Assembly (NCBI RefSeq): GCF_022814725.1
Contig: NZ_CP093442.1
Location: 1,240,001 to 1,304,000, forward strand
Length of the DNA stretch: 64,000 bases
From: Bdellovibrio reynosensis
GTDB lineage: Bacteria; Bdellovibrionota; Bdellovibrionia; Bdellovibrionales; Bdellovibrionaceae
Direction: 5' to 3'
In this document: positions 62,243 to 64,000 of the stretch, piece by piece
How the letters are laid out: each line of letters starts with the position of its first letter
Numbering within the stretch: the stretch's first letter is position 1
Made by a program: the position numbers and the translations under genes
The notes under the pieces: model-generated
Told to the model about the DNA's origin: nothing
The model's database searches: none
What the model saw: the letters and a program-made list of their open reading frames with translations, nothing else

Positions 62243-64000
62243 TCATTTCAATCCAAGCAAAAGATCAAAGTCTTCCTTAGTTAAAGCTCCACTGCCCGGT
62301 CCAATCTCTGATTCCTTTTCTGGGGTAGCAAAAAGAGATTTAAACTTTGAATCTTTGCGATTCTTTAGAAGCTCAATTTTTTCTTCTAAGGATTCATGCA
62401 TGATGTAGCGGAAAACCTGTACGGCTTTGTTCTGACCAATGCGGTGGGCACGGTCGGTGGCTTGATTTTCGACGGAAGGATTCCACCACGGTTCTAAATG
62501 GAATACGTAGCTGGCTTTGGTCAAATTCAAACCGACCCCGCCCGTTTTTAAAGTCATAACTAAAACAGCGCCACCTTCCACTTTATTAAAGTCGGATAAA
62601 ACTTTTTGACGCTGTTTTGTTGGCACCCCGCCATGCAAAACAAAGACAGGGATATTTGCGGCTTTCAGGATTTTTTCGGTGTGCTCTAAAGTTTGTAAGA
62701 ACTGTGTAAATACCAAGGCACTTTCACCAGAAGAAACAATTTCTTCTAACGAATCCATCAGCGCCTCTAACTTCGGCGGCACCTTATCGTAACGAATATT
62801 CGGAAGATTCGCGGGATCCGAACATGCCTGACGAAGACGCAACAAGGCTGTTAGCATTTGCAACTGCACTGCCGTTTCCCCTTGGGTCAGAAGACTGTCC
62901 TGAACTTTTTGGTTATAAGCCAGGGCAATATCGCGATAAATTTCTTTTTGCTGTTCTTCAAAAGCAATACTGACTTTCGTTTCTTGCTTTTCAGGCAACT
63001 GATCTAAGATTTCTTTTTTCGTGCGACGTAAAAGCAACGGCTTAATCTTAAGTTTAAGATCTTCAATTTCTTCACGGCTTACGATATCGGTATTCACAAA
63101 TTGACGACGGAAGTCTTCGATTTTTCCTAAACTGCCTGGAACTAAAAGATCCACTAGTGAATAGAATTCGCCATAATGGTTTTCCATCGGTGTACCAGTT
63201 AAACAGATTTTAAACTGCGCTTTTAATGAACGCGCAGAACTGGTGCGTTTTGTCGTAATGTTTTTTAGGTTTTGCGCTTCATCGAAAATCAGAATCTGCC
63301 ACTGGTATTGTGACAAGAAGGCTTCATTTTCCATCAGCAACCCGTAGGTAGTGATCACTACAAGTTCTTCTTTAAGTTCTAAGCGGCGGCCCAGCTTATC
63401 CATGTCTTTACTTGAAAACACGGTTAAAGGAATTTCCGGAGTGAATTTTTCCACTTCCGTTTGCCAGTTAAAGATTAATGATGAAGGCACCACAATAAGA
63501 ACCTGACGAAGTTCTTTTTTAGCGCGCAAGCTTTCTAAGAAAGTTAAAGTTTGAAGGGTTTTACCTAAACCCATATCATCAGCTAACAAAGCACCCAGTT
63601 TTAAGTTATACAAATCCTGAAGCCACTGGAAGCCTTCGGCCTGATAGGGCTTTAAGTCTGCCTTGATGGTCTTTGGAACTTGAATAGTTCTTTCTGATTT
63701 TCCAAGCTGATCATAGAAATCACAAAGTTTCTTCCATTCTTCATCACCACGGATGCCGTAGCCAGAAGAACGCAAAGCCAAAAGTTCAAGAACTTGGTGG
63801 CGTGGCAGATGATAAATCTTTTCAGCCCCAAATTTTTGACTGCTTTCCTTTTTTCCTTTTTGCAGTTTACGCCAGAAATTTTCTAAACGGCGTAACGATG
63901 GCATTTGTTTACGAGGAACGACGTAAAGCTTGCCCTCATGTTCAATGACTCCACCGCTACCGAAGCTGCCCATTTCTTGCGGGTCAATTTCTTGACCTTT
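62243..64000 (-). CDS. SNF2-family ATP-dependent helicase, C-terminal part (cut at the right edge)
   Basis: The frame is open to the window edge, so the N-terminus is missing. Visible are LLADDMGLGKTLQTL (Walker A), VVPSSLIFNW, IFDEAQNLKN (DEAQ box), LTGTPMENHYGEFYSLVDLL, and the C-terminal motif VMTLKTGGVGLNLTKASYVF with DRAHRIGQNKAVQVFR. It matches SNF2/HepA-like helicases, many of which carry an N-terminal SWIM zinc finger; that part cannot be seen. An ATG at 63973 is in frame but residues continue upstream of it. Confidence 0.9.
   Translation of the reverse strand, partial: KGQEIDPQEMGSFGSGGVIEHEGKLYVVPRKQMPSLRRLENFWRKLQKGKKESSQKFGAEKIYHLPRHQVLELLALRSSGYGIRGDEEWKKLCDFYDQLGKSERTIQVPKTIKADLKPYQAEGFQWLQDLYNLKLGALLADDMGLGKTLQTLTFLESLRAKKELRQVLIVVPSSLIFNWQTEVEKFTPEIPLTVFSSKDMDKLGRRLELKEELVVITTYGLLMENEAFLSQYQWQILIFDEAQNLKNITTKRTSSARSLKAQFKICLTGTPMENHYGEFYSLVDLLVPGSLGKIEDFRRQFVNTDIVSREEIEDLKLKIKPLLLRRTKKEILDQLPEKQETKVSIAFEEQQKEIYRDIALAYNQKVQDSLLTQGETAVQLQMLTALLRLRQACSDPANLPNIRYDKVPPKLEALMDSLEEIVSSGESALVFTQFLQTLEHTEKILKAANIPVFVLHGGVPTKQRQKVLSDFNKVEGGAVLVMTLKTGGVGLNLTKASYVFHLEPWWNPSVENQATDRAHRIGQNKAVQVFRYIMHESLEEKIELLKNRKDSKFKSLFATPEKESEIGPGSGALTKEDFDLLLGLK

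Overview
The window reads as chromosome from a Gram-negative predatory or predator-related bacterium of the Bdellovibrio group. That is an inference from gene content: many exported hydrolases (two subtilases, a thermonuclease, a SleB-type hydrolase, two transglycosylase-like proteins), many lipoproteins and barrel proteins, a c-di-GMP cyclase, and a trimeric-fibre-like protein of decapeptide repeats. Composition looks AT-leaning throughout. I see no rRNA, tRNA, IS element, prophage or CRISPR array. Genes are dense on both strands, with many 1-4 base start/stop overlaps.

Left part (1-19.6 kb): the edge of a medium-chain dehydrogenase gene, a metallo-beta-lactamase-fold hydrolase, metG, a SleB-like hydrolase coupled to an exported protein, a PAS histidine kinase, small exported proteins, a MarR-acetyltransferase fusion with matching palindromes, a broken methyltransferase remnant, a divergent NmrA/LysR pair, a 1-Cys peroxiredoxin, a family 2 glycosyltransferase, a 1041-residue subtilase and an OsmC protein.

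Central surface island (19.6-31.2 kb): almost every product is predicted exported or membrane-bound. It holds an Ig/cadherin-like lipoprotein with a polyglycine tip resembling phage adhesins, two paralogous cassettes of an exported pentapeptide-repeat protein translationally coupled to an HTTM-type (gamma-carboxylase-like) membrane protein, a beta-propeller protein, an Ig-like lipoprotein, a Cys-rich protein and a fibre protein with 21 tandem decapeptides. The duplicated pentapeptide-HTTM cassette is my best candidate for an undescribed system. The arrangement fits surface proteins assembled or modified by a dedicated membrane enzyme, but no substrate is shown.

Right part (31.1-64 kb): a Rieske-flavoprotein reductase, a diguanylate cyclase, a second subtilase, a nuclease, an HD hydrolase, RNA modification genes (RluA type, RlmE), a 56-residue membrane protein, a polyamine-type ABC transporter (potABC with an overlapping UMF1-family gene, and divergent potD with odd codon use), two large imperfect palindromes, an ABC-F ATPase, two transglycosylase-like paralogues flanking a DEAD-box helicase, a thiolase, a TolC-like protein, CvfB, a DbpA-type helicase, a TPP riboswitch in front of a TonB-dependent receptor, a nitronate monooxygenase-like enzyme, a CAP-domain lipoprotein and a SNF2 helicase cut by the right edge.

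I moved many starts inward where a Shine-Dalgarno sequence, terminator, palindrome or signal peptide supports a later codon. Functions rest on motifs read by eye; no database search was possible.
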